The translations under genes were made by a program, and so were the position numbers. This document shows positions 16,697 to 26,355 of a stretch of DNA of 64,000 nucleotides, in pieces. Origin of the DNA: Chitinophagaceae bacterium DXS (lineage in GTDB: Bacteria; Bacteroidota; Bacteroidia; Chitinophagales; Chitinophagaceae); contig CP128386.1 of the NCBI GenBank assembly GCA_030345135.1, forward strand, positions 6,307,623 through 6,371,622, read 5' to 3'. A model generated the notes under the pieces. It was not told the DNA's origin, searched no databases, and was given only the letters and a program-made list of their open reading frames with translations. The first letter of the stretch is position 1. The number at the start of each line of letters is the position of its first letter.

Positions 16697-19600
16697 ATGA
16701 AGCACCCTTCTATTCACTACTTGAAGAGCTGTATACTATTGCTTACAGCTTGTTTTTTTTCCGTTATTTCATTTGGGCAGGACGTTACTATTAAAGGTAA
16801 AGTCGCCGAAACAACAACCGGTAAATCTATATCCGGTGCAACAGTTGCTGTTGCTAAAACTTCAAAAGTTACCACTTCCGGTAACGATGGTTCTTTTTCA
16901 ATTAAAGCAAAGCAAGGCGATCAGTTAGTTGTATCATTTCTTGGATACGCTGACACTACAATAGCCATTGCAGATGCAAGTACATTTTTGGAGATAGCAC
17001 TTTCTCCAAGTGTTAAACAACTGAATGATATAGTTGTAACAGCCCTGGGTGTTAAAAAGGAAGTTAAGAAAATTGGTTATGCCGTTCAGGAAGTAAAAGG
17101 TGAAGACCTGGTGAAAGCCAGGGACCAGAATCCAATTAGCGGCTTAACCGGTAAGGTTGCTGGTCTTTCCGTTGGCCCTTCTGCTGAAATGCTTAGAAAG
17201 CCTACTGTATTGCTCAGAGGTAATGAAATTACCCTATATGTAGTTGATGGTATTCCTATCAGTTCTGATACATGGAATATCAGCCCAGACGATATAGAAA
17301 CTTACACTGTATTAAAAGGACCCACTGCTGCGTCTCTTTATGGTAGCCGTGCTCAATATGGTGCGATCCTGATCACAACAAAGAAAGGATTGAAACGTAA
17401 AGGCTACACTGTTGAGTTCAACTCTACCAATTCTTTCGATAAAGGTTTTATCGCGTTCCCACGTACGCAGGATGAATACGGTGGTGGTGAAAACGCCCTG
17501 TATGCTTTTGGTGATGGTAAAGGTGGTGGTTTAAATGATAATGACTATGATGTATGGGGGCCGCGTTTTGAGGGCCAGTTAATTCCTCAGTATGATGGTA
17601 AGTACGATCCTAATACGACTTATACTACTACATTTCCGGGTGGTTTAAAATTTACAGGACACACTCAACCTACTCCTTACGTCGCAAGGGGAAAGGATAA
17701 TATGAACCGCTTTCTTAGAACAGGTTTCCAAACAACGAACAACCTTTCTTTAAGCACAAGTGGTGATAACTACAATATGCGTTTTTCTGTATCTCAGTCA
17801 TATCAGCAAAGCATTATACCTAACATGTATTTGAACATTACCAACTTTAACATGTATGGTTCTTACAATGTTAGCAAGAAATTTAAACTGGAAGCAAACA
17901 TCAACTACAACAGGCAATACACGCCCAACTTTCCGGATGTTGATTATGGCCCCAACAGTTTGATCTATAACATGTCTGTTTGGACAGGCGCTGACTGGGA
18001 TGTAACTGCACCAGATATTACAGGTATATGGCAACCAGGTAAGGTTGGTACCCAATCTATTTTCGCGGAATACCAGCGTTATCACAATCCATGGTTCATG
18101 GTGAAGGAATGGTTAAGAGGTCATTACAAGACAGATATTTACGGGTACATTGCGGGTAACTATAAATTCAATGACAATCTGAATCTTACTGCGCGTACAC
18201 AAATCACAGGTTACGACCTGCTTCGCTCGGAAAAAATGCCATATTCTGCGCACCCTTACGGACGTGAACAGAATATGGGCGATTACAGAGAAGATAGAAG
18301 AAACCTTTTTGAAAACAACACAGAGCTTCAATTAAACTATAATTATAACATTGGTCGCTTTCTTAATCTTTCCGGTTTAGTTGGTGGTAACATCCGCACA
18401 TTTGGATATAACTCAAACTTTACTTCTACTGATTATTTAACCGTTCCTAATGTATACAGTTTCAGCAACTCTTTGAACCCTGTTCAGGCGAGCAGCTTTA
18501 ATTCAGACATGCGCGTGTATAGTGCTTATTATTCTTTAGATGCGTCATTGGGTAAATATGCAACAGTAGCAGTAACCGGTCGCGTGGATAAATCATCTGC
18601 GCTTCCTTCATCGCATGATAGTTATTTTTATCCCAGCGTTTCTGTGGCTTCTGTGATCTCAGATTATGTGAAGCTTCCTGACTTTATCTCCATGTTGAAG
18701 GTGAGAGGTTCATACGCTGCAGTGCACGGTGATAAGACATCATCAACCGTTGGTGTAGCTCCGTTTAATACCATTACAGCCTTCGGTGCAAACCCTGGCG
18801 GTACATCGTTGTATGATTATCCGTTGGATTACGGCAATAACTATTTATCTCCTTATGGCGGCCCGGATTATGCGCTTTCAGCAGTTTATTCAACAAGCAA
18901 ACCTTATAATAATCAAACAGCAGCTTATTACACCAGCAATATTTACGATCCGAATATCAGAACCTTCAATCGTGTGAATTTTGAAGGTGGTTTTGATATC
19001 AGGTTCCTGAAAAACAGGTTGGGATTAAGTGCCACAGGTTTTCAGTATATAGATGGCCCACAGATCCTGGCAAACCCAATCTCTTCTGCAACCGGATATA
19101 GCTACTACTACATCAACGCACTGAAAACAAAGAAGACAGGTTACGAATTATCTCTTAGTGGAAATCCTATAAAGACCCGCAACGGTCTTAACTGGGATGT
19201 GTTAGTGAACTGGAGCACCTTCCAGGACAAGTTTGAAGAATTACCTCCGGGACAGGATACTTATAATACATTCTTTCACAAAGGTGATCGCGTAGACAAA
19301 TTTTATTCAAGTGCATTCGTGAGAACTGAGGATGGACAGATCATTAACGATGCGGCTGGCAAACCACTTACTCCCAATCGTGTGAGTCAGTTCATGGGAT
19401 ATCTGAATGCAGATTTTCAGTGGAGCATTTATAACAAATTAAGTTGGAAAGGATTGTCTGTTGGCTTCCAGTTCGACGGAAGTGTTGGTGGTGTTACAAC
19501 TGACTATATGCACAACAAAACAATGCGTGGTGGCAGAAATATTGAAACAGCAGAAGGTAAGTTGGGCGATGCCAGAAAATCTGATGCCAACCACGCAGGT

Positions 19601-20038
19601 GATGTAACCGGAAACTATAAAGGTATTTATGTTGGCGAAGGTGTGGTTGTTTCAAATGGTGCAAGCATTAACTATGATTCGAAGACTGGTGAAATCATCA
19701 ACTACAAAGATCTCCAGTTTGCACCGAATACACAAACTACTCAGGTGCAGGATTATGTAAGTAAATATTATGGCGTTTCAGAAGCTAACCTGATGAGCAA
19801 AACATTTGCAAAACTTCGTGAAGTAACAATTGGTTATGATCTTCCTCAAACATGGTTGAAAAACACCTTTATCAATAAAGTAAGTGTGTCTTTGGTTGGC
19901 CGTAACCTGATCTACTTCTACAAAGATCAGCGCTTTAAAGATGTTGATCTTGACCAGTACAACTATGCTTTGGGTGGTACAGCGTTGCAATCGCCTACAA
20001 CACGCAGGTTTGGTTTTAACGTAAATGTTGTCTTCTAG
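16697..20038 (+). CDS. SusC/RagA-type TonB-dependent outer-membrane transporter
   Basis: A 1,113-residue SusC-like importer. The ATG at 16697 is preferred to one 45 bp upstream because it begins a clean signal peptide (MKHPS... to FGQ, about 28 residues). Then come a CarboxypepD_reg-like domain (TIKGKVAETTTGKSISGATV, about 30-110), the plug (LNDIVVTALGVKKEVKKIGY; LYVVDGIPISSDTW; ASLYGSRAQYGAILITTKKG) and a 22-strand barrel ending in an aromatic Phe. SusC pumps work with a SusD lid, here encoded 84 bp downstream. The following genes suggest that the cargo is an organophosphonate or phosphonate-bearing glycan/lipid piece, not a plain polysaccharide; no glycosidase is in the operon. Confidence 0.93.
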   Translation: MKHPSIHYLKSCILLLTACFFSVISFGQDVTIKGKVAETTTGKSISGATVAVAKTSKVTTSGNDGSFSIKAKQGDQLVVSFLGYADTTIAIADASTFLEIALSPSVKQLNDIVVTALGVKKEVKKIGYAVQEVKGEDLVKARDQNPISGLTGKVAGLSVGPSAEMLRKPTVLLRGNEITLYVVDGIPISSDTWNISPDDIETYTVLKGPTAASLYGSRAQYGAILITTKKGLKRKGYTVEFNSTNSFDKGFIAFPRTQDEYGGGENALYAFGDGKGGGLNDNDYDVWGPRFEGQLIPQYDGKYDPNTTYTTTFPGGLKFTGHTQPTPYVARGKDNMNRFLRTGFQTTNNLSLSTSGDNYNMRFSVSQSYQQSIIPNMYLNITNFNMYGSYNVSKKFKLEANINYNRQYTPNFPDVDYGPNSLIYNMSVWTGADWDVTAPDITGIWQPGKVGTQSIFAEYQRYHNPWFMVKEWLRGHYKTDIYGYIAGNYKFNDNLNLTARTQITGYDLLRSEKMPYSAHPYGREQNMGDYREDRRNLFENNTELQLNYNYNIGRFLNLSGLVGGNIRTFGYNSNFTSTDYLTVPNVYSFSNSLNPVQASSFNSDMRVYSAYYSLDASLGKYATVAVTGRVDKSSALPSSHDSYFYPSVSVASVISDYVKLPDFISMLKVRGSYAAVHGDKTSSTVGVAPFNTITAFGANPGGTSLYDYPLDYGNNYLSPYGGPDYALSAVYSTSKPYNNQTAAYYTSNIYDPNIRTFNRVNFEGGFDIRFLKNRLGLSATGFQYIDGPQILANPISSATGYSYYYINALKTKKTGYELSLSGNPIKTRNGLNWDVLVNWSTFQDKFEELPPGQDTYNTFFHKGDRVDKFYSSAFVRTEDGQIINDAAGKPLTPNRVSQFMGYLNADFQWSIYNKLSWKGLSVGFQFDGSVGGVTTDYMHNKTMRGGRNIETAEGKLGDARKSDANHAGDVTGNYKGIYVGEGVVVSNGASINYDSKTGEIINYKDLQFAPNTQTTQVQDYVSKYYGVSEANLMSKTFAKLREVTIGYDLPQTWLKNTFINKVSVSLVGRNLIYFYKDQRFKDVDLDQYNYALGGTALQSPTTRRFGFNVNVVF

Positions 20039-20122
20039 TTTCCAGTTAAAATCAGTTAATCAATACTTTTTTGTGCGATGGATTTTGGAGGATAGACAAA
20101 AAAGATAAAACGCAAAAAAACA

Positions 20123-21709
20123 ATGAAAAAGATAATCCACATACTCATATTTCCGGTACTTATAATTATGATAGGTACGGGTTGTAAAAAGAGCTTCGAC
20201 ACTTTGAATCAGAACCCCAATAAACCTACATCCGTTCCTTCATCTTTGCTGCTCAACGGCATATTGAACGATATCTATGACGGACCCGCTGGTGATTACG
20301 AAAAATGGGGTCAATACTTCTTACAGAATTATGATTACTACGGTAATAATAAATATGAATTTGGTTCTGGAGCTGACTACTATGCCACTCTGCGCAATGT
20401 GATAAAAATGGAAGAAGAAGCTGTAAAGTCTGGTCTTCCTGCGGGCAATGCGTACGAGGCTATGGCCAAGTTTTTAAAAGCATATCTTTTCGTAAAGATG
20501 AGTCTTGAAATGGGCGATCTGCCAATGAACAACGCGTTAAGAGGTTCAGCGGATCTTACACCTGTGTATAATACGCAAAAAGAAGTTTTTCAGCAGGCAT
20601 TCGTTTGGCTTGATAGCGCTAATCTGCAACTTGGCAAGCTGGTAGCCGCAGGAGAAACATCTTTAAGTGGTGATATTTATTTCAGCGACAACAATATCGC
20701 ACATTGGCAAAAAGTAACAAATGCTTTCAGGTTAAGAGCCCTGATTCATTTAAGCAAAAAAGTTACTGATGCTGATCTGAAAATAAAAGAGCAGTTTGCT
20801 GCCATAGTTCAGAATCCAACTCAGTATCCTTTAATGGATGGCAGTGGGGACAATTTTCAATATACCTTCATTCACCCGACAAATGATTATCCTCAAAATC
20901 CCGGGTCTTTTGGTTTCAATGCGCTGCGTGAAAATTGCTCTGCAACATATGTAGGCTTGCTTACCAAATTTAAAGATCCAAGGGTTTATATGACCACAGA
21001 GCCTGCGAGTGCCTTAGTTGCGGCAGGTACGCCTCCAACAAGTTACAATGCTTTTGTTGGTGCAGATCCCGGGGAAGATCTTGGTATCATGTATGTAAAA
21101 GCAAATGCCGGACAATATTCACTCATCAACAGACACTATTATTATGAAACATATACAGCAGAGCCAAGTGTGCAGGTTGGCTATCCTGAAATGTGTTTCA
21201 ATATAGCAGAAGCAATAAACAGAGGTTGGATTGCGGCTGGCCCTAAAGGCAATGCTGAATATTATTACCAGGAAGGTATTAAAGCATCCAGAGCTTCATA
21301 TGGTATTCCGGTGACTGGTAATATGACTGTGTACTTCCTGAAATCAGGTAGCCCTGGTAGTTCCGCAGTGTATAACACCTATACTGCTGCTGTTGACTAT
21401 GACACATACTATAATCAACCTTTAGTAAAATATTCAGGAAATAACGGTACAGGATTGACGCAAATATTACAGCAAAGATACATTGCACTGTTTCGTCACT
21501 CAGGATTGGAGTCTTATTACACTTATCGCAGAACGGGCGTTCCAACCTTTACAACAGGACCAGGAACAGGTAACAGCGGACGTATAGCTATGCGCTTTCA
21601 ATATCCCAATATTGAAAAGGTTGCCAATGCTGAAAATTACCAGGCAGCACTGCAAGCTCAATATGGAGGTAATGATGACATCAATGGTTTAATGTGGTTG
21701 CTCAAATAA
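20123..21709 (+). CDS. SusD/RagB-type lipoprotein (SusD-like_2 family)
   Basis: A 528-residue surface lipoprotein. The signal ends in a lipobox-like TGCKK (Cys at about residue 23) followed by SFDTLNQNPNKPTSVPSSLLLNGIL, the typical opening of the SusD-like_2 group (PF12771). Helical TPR-like segments such as AKFLKAYLFVKMSLEMGDLPMNNAL follow. It acts as the substrate-capturing lid of the SusC pump encoded just upstream. Downstream spacing to the next gene (75 bp to its chosen start) allows co-transcription with the phosphonate genes. Confidence 0.9.
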   Translation: MKKIIHILIFPVLIIMIGTGCKKSFDTLNQNPNKPTSVPSSLLLNGILNDIYDGPAGDYEKWGQYFLQNYDYYGNNKYEFGSGADYYATLRNVIKMEEEAVKSGLPAGNAYEAMAKFLKAYLFVKMSLEMGDLPMNNALRGSADLTPVYNTQKEVFQQAFVWLDSANLQLGKLVAAGETSLSGDIYFSDNNIAHWQKVTNAFRLRALIHLSKKVTDADLKIKEQFAAIVQNPTQYPLMDGSGDNFQYTFIHPTNDYPQNPGSFGFNALRENCSATYVGLLTKFKDPRVYMTTEPASALVAAGTPPTSYNAFVGADPGEDLGIMYVKANAGQYSLINRHYYYETYTAEPSVQVGYPEMCFNIAEAINRGWIAAGPKGNAEYYYQEGIKASRASYGIPVTGNMTVYFLKSGSPGSSAVYNTYTAAVDYDTYYNQPLVKYSGNNGTGLTQILQQRYIALFRHSGLESYYTYRRTGVPTFTTGPGTGNSGRIAMRFQYPNIEKVANAENYQAALQAQYGGNDDINGLMWLLK

Positions 21710-21784
21710 GCTTTCTTAAATAAAATATTTTTAAGCAGACACATGGTATTTGTACCAGGTGTCTGCTTTATTAAAATTAGCTTC

Positions 21785-22861
21785 ATGAAAAAAATATTGA
21801 TCGTTGTGCTTTCTGCTGTCATCACAGTTTCATCGTTTGCACAAAAACACAAGACGGAAAATGTTGTAATCGTAACGCTGGATGGCATGCGTTGGCAGGA
21901 AATATTTAACGGAGCTGATTCGGCTTTGATCGCAAGCAAGGAATTTACACATGATTATTCCGGGATTGTAAAAAAATACTGGAACAACAACACGGAAGAA
22001 AGAAGAAAATTGCTGTTCCCTTTTCTATGGAGCACAGTTGTTTCTAAAGGGCAGTTGTATGGCAACAGGGCGTATGGAAATTATGTAAATGTTACCAACC
22101 CTTACTGGTTTTCTTATCCAGGCTACAATGAGATATTTACCGGCTATCCAGATACCGCTGTAAACTCAAACGACAAGATTTTAAACAAGAATGAAAATGT
22201 GCTTGAGTTCATTAATAAACAACCCGGCTTCAAGAATAAAGTAGCTGCATTCTCCACGTGGGATTGCTTTCCTTATATCTTAAACGAACAAAGAAGTGGT
22301 GTGTATGTAAACTCAGATTTGAGCACGCTGAAATTTGACAATAGTAATCTTAAACTGATTAATGATATTCAATTTTTAACGCCTATGCCAAGTGGTGCAA
22401 GGCCCGATATACTTACATACGCTGCCGGGAGAGAATACCTTAAGAATTTTAATCCCAGGGTGTTGTACATCGCTTTTGATGAGACAGACCATTTTGCGCA
22501 TGAGGGATCATATGACCTTTATTTGGGAGCCGCTCACGCAGAGGATGGCATGCTGGCTGATCTGTGGAATACCCTGCAATCTAATCCTCAATATAAAGAC
22601 AAGACAACGCTGATTGTTACCTGTGATCATGGACGGGGGGATGTCGTGAAGAGTCAGTGGAGATCACACGGCAGTGATATCAAAGGTGCTGATCAGATCT
22701 GGTTGGCGGTTATCGGACCAGACACCAAGCCATTGGGTGAAGTTAGAACAAGCGGACAGTTATACCAAAGACAATGGGCTACTACAATCGCCTCATTACT
22801 TGGACTTCAATTCAAACCATCGCATCCAGTAATGGAACCTGTTCAGGCGGTTTTGAAATAA
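21785..22861 (+). CDS. Exported alkaline-phosphatase-superfamily hydrolase
   Basis: A 358-residue protein with a signal peptide (MKKILIVVLSAVITVSSFAQ); the ATG at 21785 gives this clean signal and an upstream 14-codon extension does not. It has the alkaline phosphatase/NPP/phosphonoacetate hydrolase fold: VIVTLDGMRWQEIF (first metal Asp), SYPGYNEIFTG aligning with the NPP nucleophile loop but with Ser where NPP enzymes have Thr, DETDHFAHEG and VTCDHGRGD (metal Asp/His), and WRSHGSD. It is predicted to be periplasmic or surface-located and to hydrolyse a phosphoester or phosphonate ester. In this operon it may release a small aminophosphonate from a larger imported molecule. Actual substrate is unknown. 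Confidence 0.82.
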   Translation: MKKILIVVLSAVITVSSFAQKHKTENVVIVTLDGMRWQEIFNGADSALIASKEFTHDYSGIVKKYWNNNTEERRKLLFPFLWSTVVSKGQLYGNRAYGNYVNVTNPYWFSYPGYNEIFTGYPDTAVNSNDKILNKNENVLEFINKQPGFKNKVAAFSTWDCFPYILNEQRSGVYVNSDLSTLKFDNSNLKLINDIQFLTPMPSGARPDILTYAAGREYLKNFNPRVLYIAFDETDHFAHEGSYDLYLGAAHAEDGMLADLWNTLQSNPQYKDKTTLIVTCDHGRGDVVKSQWRSHGSDIKGADQIWLAVIGPDTKPLGEVRTSGQLYQRQWATTIASLLGLQFKPSHPVMEPVQAVLK

Positions 22862-22963
22862 CATAAAACGTAGCGCCTGAACGACAAGTAGCAGGGTGAT
22901 TGTCGTCTCAAAGAAAAGTAGTATTTTTTAGAACTGTTTTCAACTAACCAGAAAAACACTCGT

Positions 22964-23656
22964 ATGAAATATCCGGTAGAATTGGTTGTGTTTGATATAG
23001 CAGGAACAACCGTTAAAGACAACGGAGAAATAGTAGTGGCTTTTCATGATGCCATGAAGGAATATGGCTATAGTATTCCCATCGGTACGATCGGTTTGTT
23101 GATGGGTTATAAAAAACCTGAAGCAATAAGAATGATGCTGGATGAATATGAGCCGGATACAGCAAAGGTTACTCCTGAGTTTGTTGATGCAATACACGAA
23201 CGCTTTCTGGAGTTGATGATAGAATATTATTCAACTACCAATGATCTGAGTCCTTTACCTCATGTGGAAGAGGTATTTAAATACCTGAAAGATAAAAGTA
23301 TTAAAGTCGGACTTGACACGGGTTTCTCCAGGGATATTACCGATGTAATTATTGACAGGTTAGGCTGGGTGAGAGATGGAAAGATTGATTATGTAGAGTC
23401 GAGCGATGAAGTGCCCGCCGGAAGGCCTCAGCCCTATATGATTCAACGTATGATGGCGGAAGCCGGGATAGAAGATTCTTCCAAAGTAATTAAACTGGGC
23501 GATACTGAAGTTGATGTAAATGAAGGTAAGAACGCCGGGTGCCTTTTTTCGATTGCTGTTACTACCGGTGCTTTTACAAAAGAGCAACTGGAGCTGTATG
23601 AACCTTCATTCATAATTGATGAGTTAAAGGAACTGATTAACATTCTTGAAAATTAA
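22964..23656 (+). CDS. Phosphonatase-like HAD hydrolase (PhnX-like)
   Basis: A 230-residue HAD enzyme of the phosphonatase-like group (TIGR03351 type). The first motif is DIAGTT (from Asp11) instead of DxDxT, the PhnX signature. The cap has LLMGYKKPEAI, where a Lys (50 or 51) stands where PhnX forms a Schiff base with phosphonoacetaldehyde. VPAGRPQPYMI supplies the Arg that replaces the usual HAD Lys, and GDTEVDVNEGKNAG is the acidic motif. Expected reaction: C-P bond cleavage of phosphonoacetaldehyde or a hydroxylated analogue to an aldehyde and phosphate, in the cytoplasm. No PhnW transaminase is present; the FAD oxidase two genes downstream would supply the aldehyde. Confidence 0.88.
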   Translation: MKYPVELVVFDIAGTTVKDNGEIVVAFHDAMKEYGYSIPIGTIGLLMGYKKPEAIRMMLDEYEPDTAKVTPEFVDAIHERFLELMIEYYSTTNDLSPLPHVEEVFKYLKDKSIKVGLDTGFSRDITDVIIDRLGWVRDGKIDYVESSDEVPAGRPQPYMIQRMMAEAGIEDSSKVIKLGDTEVDVNEGKNAGCLFSIAVTTGAFTKEQLELYEPSFIIDELKELINILEN

Positions 23657-23668
23657 AAAAGGGTTTGC

Positions 23669-24973
23669 ATGTTTATTTACAAGCAGTGGCAGGATAAGTT
23701 GAAAACGATGCCTGCATGGTTTATATCAATATACGCGGCCGTTTGTGCCTTTGGTGTTTACTTCTGTATGTATGCGTTTAGAAAACCGTTTACAGCAGCA
23801 AGTTTCCATGGTATGAGCTTTATGCATATTGAGTATAAAGTGTGGTTGGTTACTGCGCAGGTAATAGGTTATATGCTAAGCAAATTCTACGGTATAAAAT
23901 TTATATCGGGAATGAAAGGCGAAAAAAGGGCTTCGACAATTGTTTTGTTAATCACAATAGGGTGGATCGCGTTATTGTTATTTGCTATTACTCCCGCGCC
24001 TTATAATATCATATTCCTGTTGATCAATGGTTTTCCGTTGGGAATGGTGTGGGGGCTTACATTCAGTTTTTTAGAAGGCAGAAGGGCAACAGAGTTCATG
24101 GGTGCCGTATTGTCTATCAGTTTTATATTTTCATCAGGTGTTGTTAAAAGTGCCGGTAAATCTGTTGTGTTAGACTGGCACGTAACAGAAACATGGATGC
24201 CCTTTATAACGGGGGCACTCTTTATGCTGCCGATGATCATTTTTACCTGGTTGTTAAATCACACGCCACCGCCTACGGCAAAAGATGTACAGAGCCGGAG
24301 CATACGTAAACCAATGAGCGCAAAAGAAAGAGCCGAGTTTCTGTCTATGTTTATGCCGGGCATTGTAATTATTGTTACTACCTATGTGCTGCTTACAGTA
24401 TTGCGTGATTTTCGCGACAACTTTGCCAATGAACTTTGGACCGAGCTTGGTTATGCTAACAACGCGGCGATTTTCACCAGGACAGAAATTCCTGTGTCAG
24501 TAATCGTATTGGCTTGTATGAGTTTACTCATCCTGGTAAAAAGCAACATCAAAGCTTTTATGATCAATCACTACATCGTAATGTTTGGTTATGCACTTAC
24601 ACTTGGCGCGACAATATGTTTCAGTAAACATATGATTGACCCGGTAGTTTGGATGACACTTATTGGCACGGGTCTGTATCTCAGTTATGTACCATTCAAC
24701 GCACTATATTTTGAACGAATGATTGCCAGTTACCGCGTTAATAGCAACGTAGGGTTTATCATGTATATAGCTGATTCATTCGGTTATCTCGGCAGTGTGC
24801 TTGTATTGTTTATAAAAGAATTTAGCGGAATGCATTTATCCTGGACCGCTTTCTTTATAAAAGCCATCATCGTCGTTACTACTATTGGCATAGTAGGTAC
24901 ATTTATGGCTTCAATTTATTTCAGGAGAAAATATTTATCACGTCAATCATCTATTCAAACGTCTTATGCCTAA
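23669..24973 (+). CDS. DUF5690 MFS-like inner-membrane transporter
   Basis: A 434-residue protein with about twelve hydrophobic helices and an MFS-like two-half layout separated by a polar loop at about residues 190-225. The segments MYAFRKPFTAASF and GFPLGMVWGLTFSFLEGRRATEFMGA resemble the organophosphate:phosphate antiporter branch (GlpT/UhpT-like) and the DUF5690 family. It starts 12 bp after the phosphonatase-like gene and overlaps the FAD oxidase by 8 bp, so the three are translated from one message. It is the best candidate for carrying the aminophosphonate across the inner membrane; no PhnCDE ABC transporter is present. Confidence 0.82.
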   Translation: MFIYKQWQDKLKTMPAWFISIYAAVCAFGVYFCMYAFRKPFTAASFHGMSFMHIEYKVWLVTAQVIGYMLSKFYGIKFISGMKGEKRASTIVLLITIGWIALLLFAITPAPYNIIFLLINGFPLGMVWGLTFSFLEGRRATEFMGAVLSISFIFSSGVVKSAGKSVVLDWHVTETWMPFITGALFMLPMIIFTWLLNHTPPPTAKDVQSRSIRKPMSAKERAEFLSMFMPGIVIIVTTYVLLTVLRDFRDNFANELWTELGYANNAAIFTRTEIPVSVIVLACMSLLILVKSNIKAFMINHYIVMFGYALTLGATICFSKHMIDPVVWMTLIGTGLYLSYVPFNALYFERMIASYRVNSNVGFIMYIADSFGYLGSVLVLFIKEFSGMHLSWTAFFIKAIIVVTTIGIVGTFMASIYFRRKYLSRQSSIQTSYA

Positions 24974-26129
24974 AAAAAGTGCAATTGTTGTCGGAGCCGG
25001 AATAGTAGGGCTTGCCATTACCAGAAGTCTTGCAGAAAGAGGTTACCAGGTTATTGTTTTTGAACGTAATGAAAAAGCGGTTAGTGCATCTATTCGCAAT
25101 TTTGGAATGGTATGGCCAATTGGTCAGCCGCTCGGTCAAATGTATGAAAGAGCTTTGATGAGCAAACGCATCTGGAAAGAAGTGTGTGAAGGAGCGGGGC
25201 TTTGGTATAATGAAGTCGGTAGTTTGCATCTTGCACATAGCGACCTTGAATGGAAAGTGATCAATGAAATTGCTGATACAACAAAAGATCAGCGACCAGT
25301 AAAAATATTGTCTGCCGGTGAAGCACTGCACAAAAGTGGTGCCGTTAATCCGGATGGTTTAAAAGGAGCTTTGTGGAGTGAAGATGAAATGATCGTTGAA
25401 TCCCGCGTTGCCATCGAAAGAATACCAGGTTATTTAACGGAGAAGTATGGCGTCAACTTTAATTTCAGTACAGCCGTGACCGCAATTCAGTATCCATCTG
25501 TTACTGCGGCTAACAAAGAATACAGTGCTGACGAAATTTATGTTTGCAGCGGCGCTGATTTTGAAACGTTGTATCCGGAAATTTTCATCGCTAATAATTT
25601 TACCAAGTGTAAACTTCAGATGATGCGATTAACTGCGCAACCGGAGGGATGGAGGATTGGACCTTCACTTTGTGGCGGTTTGTCTCTTATTCATTATAAA
25701 GGTTTCGAAGTAGCAGCATCATTGCCGGAATTGAAAGCTCATTACCAGGAGACGATGGCGGATTATCTCCATTGGGGAATTCACGTAATGGTTTCTCAAA
25801 ATGCGGAGAGCGAATTGACGATTGGCGATAGTCACGAATATGGATTGGTATTCGATCCGTTTGATAAACAGTTCATCAATCAACTGATCATCGACTACAT
25901 GAAGAAGTTCGCCCAATTTAAAGATTGGAATATGATTCAGAGTTGGCACGGCATTTATCCAAAGATGACCGATGGCAGAACAGACTTTATTTATACTCCC
26001 GAAGAAGGTGTTACAATCGTTAACGGACTGGGCGGCGCCGGCATGACCTTAAGTTTTGGTTTAGCAGAAGAAGTGATCAGTGGAAAATTACAACCAGTCA
26101 ATGCGCAAACTTCTTTAGCAACATCTTAA
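24966..26129 (+). CDS. FAD-dependent aminophosphonate oxidase-like (TIGR03364)
   Basis: A 387-residue member of the D-amino-acid/glycine oxidase (DAO) superfamily. The Rossmann motif is VVGAGIVGLAITRSLAERG (residues 8-26), followed by VIVFERNEKA with the Glu that binds FAD ribose. The C-terminal flavin segment is NGLGGAGMTLSFGLAEEVI. IRNFGMVWPIGQP is typical of the TIGR03364 group, which is known to neighbour phosphonatase-like enzymes. A characterised relative (PbfD) oxidises N-methylated or plain 2-aminoethylphosphonate to phosphonoacetaldehyde, as far as I recall. The 8-bp overlap with the carrier and the adjacent C-P hydrolase make that role likely here. Confidence 0.87.
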   Translation: MPKKSAIVVGAGIVGLAITRSLAERGYQVIVFERNEKAVSASIRNFGMVWPIGQPLGQMYERALMSKRIWKEVCEGAGLWYNEVGSLHLAHSDLEWKVINEIADTTKDQRPVKILSAGEALHKSGAVNPDGLKGALWSEDEMIVESRVAIERIPGYLTEKYGVNFNFSTAVTAIQYPSVTAANKEYSADEIYVCSGADFETLYPEIFIANNFTKCKLQMMRLTAQPEGWRIGPSLCGGLSLIHYKGFEVAASLPELKAHYQETMADYLHWGIHVMVSQNAESELTIGDSHEYGLVFDPFDKQFINQLIIDYMKKFAQFKDWNMIQSWHGIYPKMTDGRTDFIYTPEEGVTIVNGLGGAGMTLSFGLAEEVISGKLQPVNAQTSLATS

Positions 26130-26159
26130 ATAGGATCTAAGTATTTCTAGTGTGTAAAT

Positions 26160-26202
26160 AGCTGACGATTAACTTGTTAACCAAGTCCGTCGGCTTTTTT
26201 TC
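26160..26202 (+). terminator. Terminator of the phosphonate operon
   Basis: AGCTGACG (26160-26167) pairs with CGTCGGCT (26188-26195), with an inner AACTTGTTAACCAAGT element, then TTTTTTTC. Confidence 0.75.
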
Positions 26203-26355
26203 TTTATGAAATCCAGCATGAATTTTACTTAAAGCGAAGATTTATCAAGGCATGAATAGTCAATTAGTTAGCGTTTATCCGTTATTTATACTGAGAAAAA
26301 ACATAATTATAACATTTTAAGGCAACGGAAATCTTTTCAATATGTTAAAATGAAT

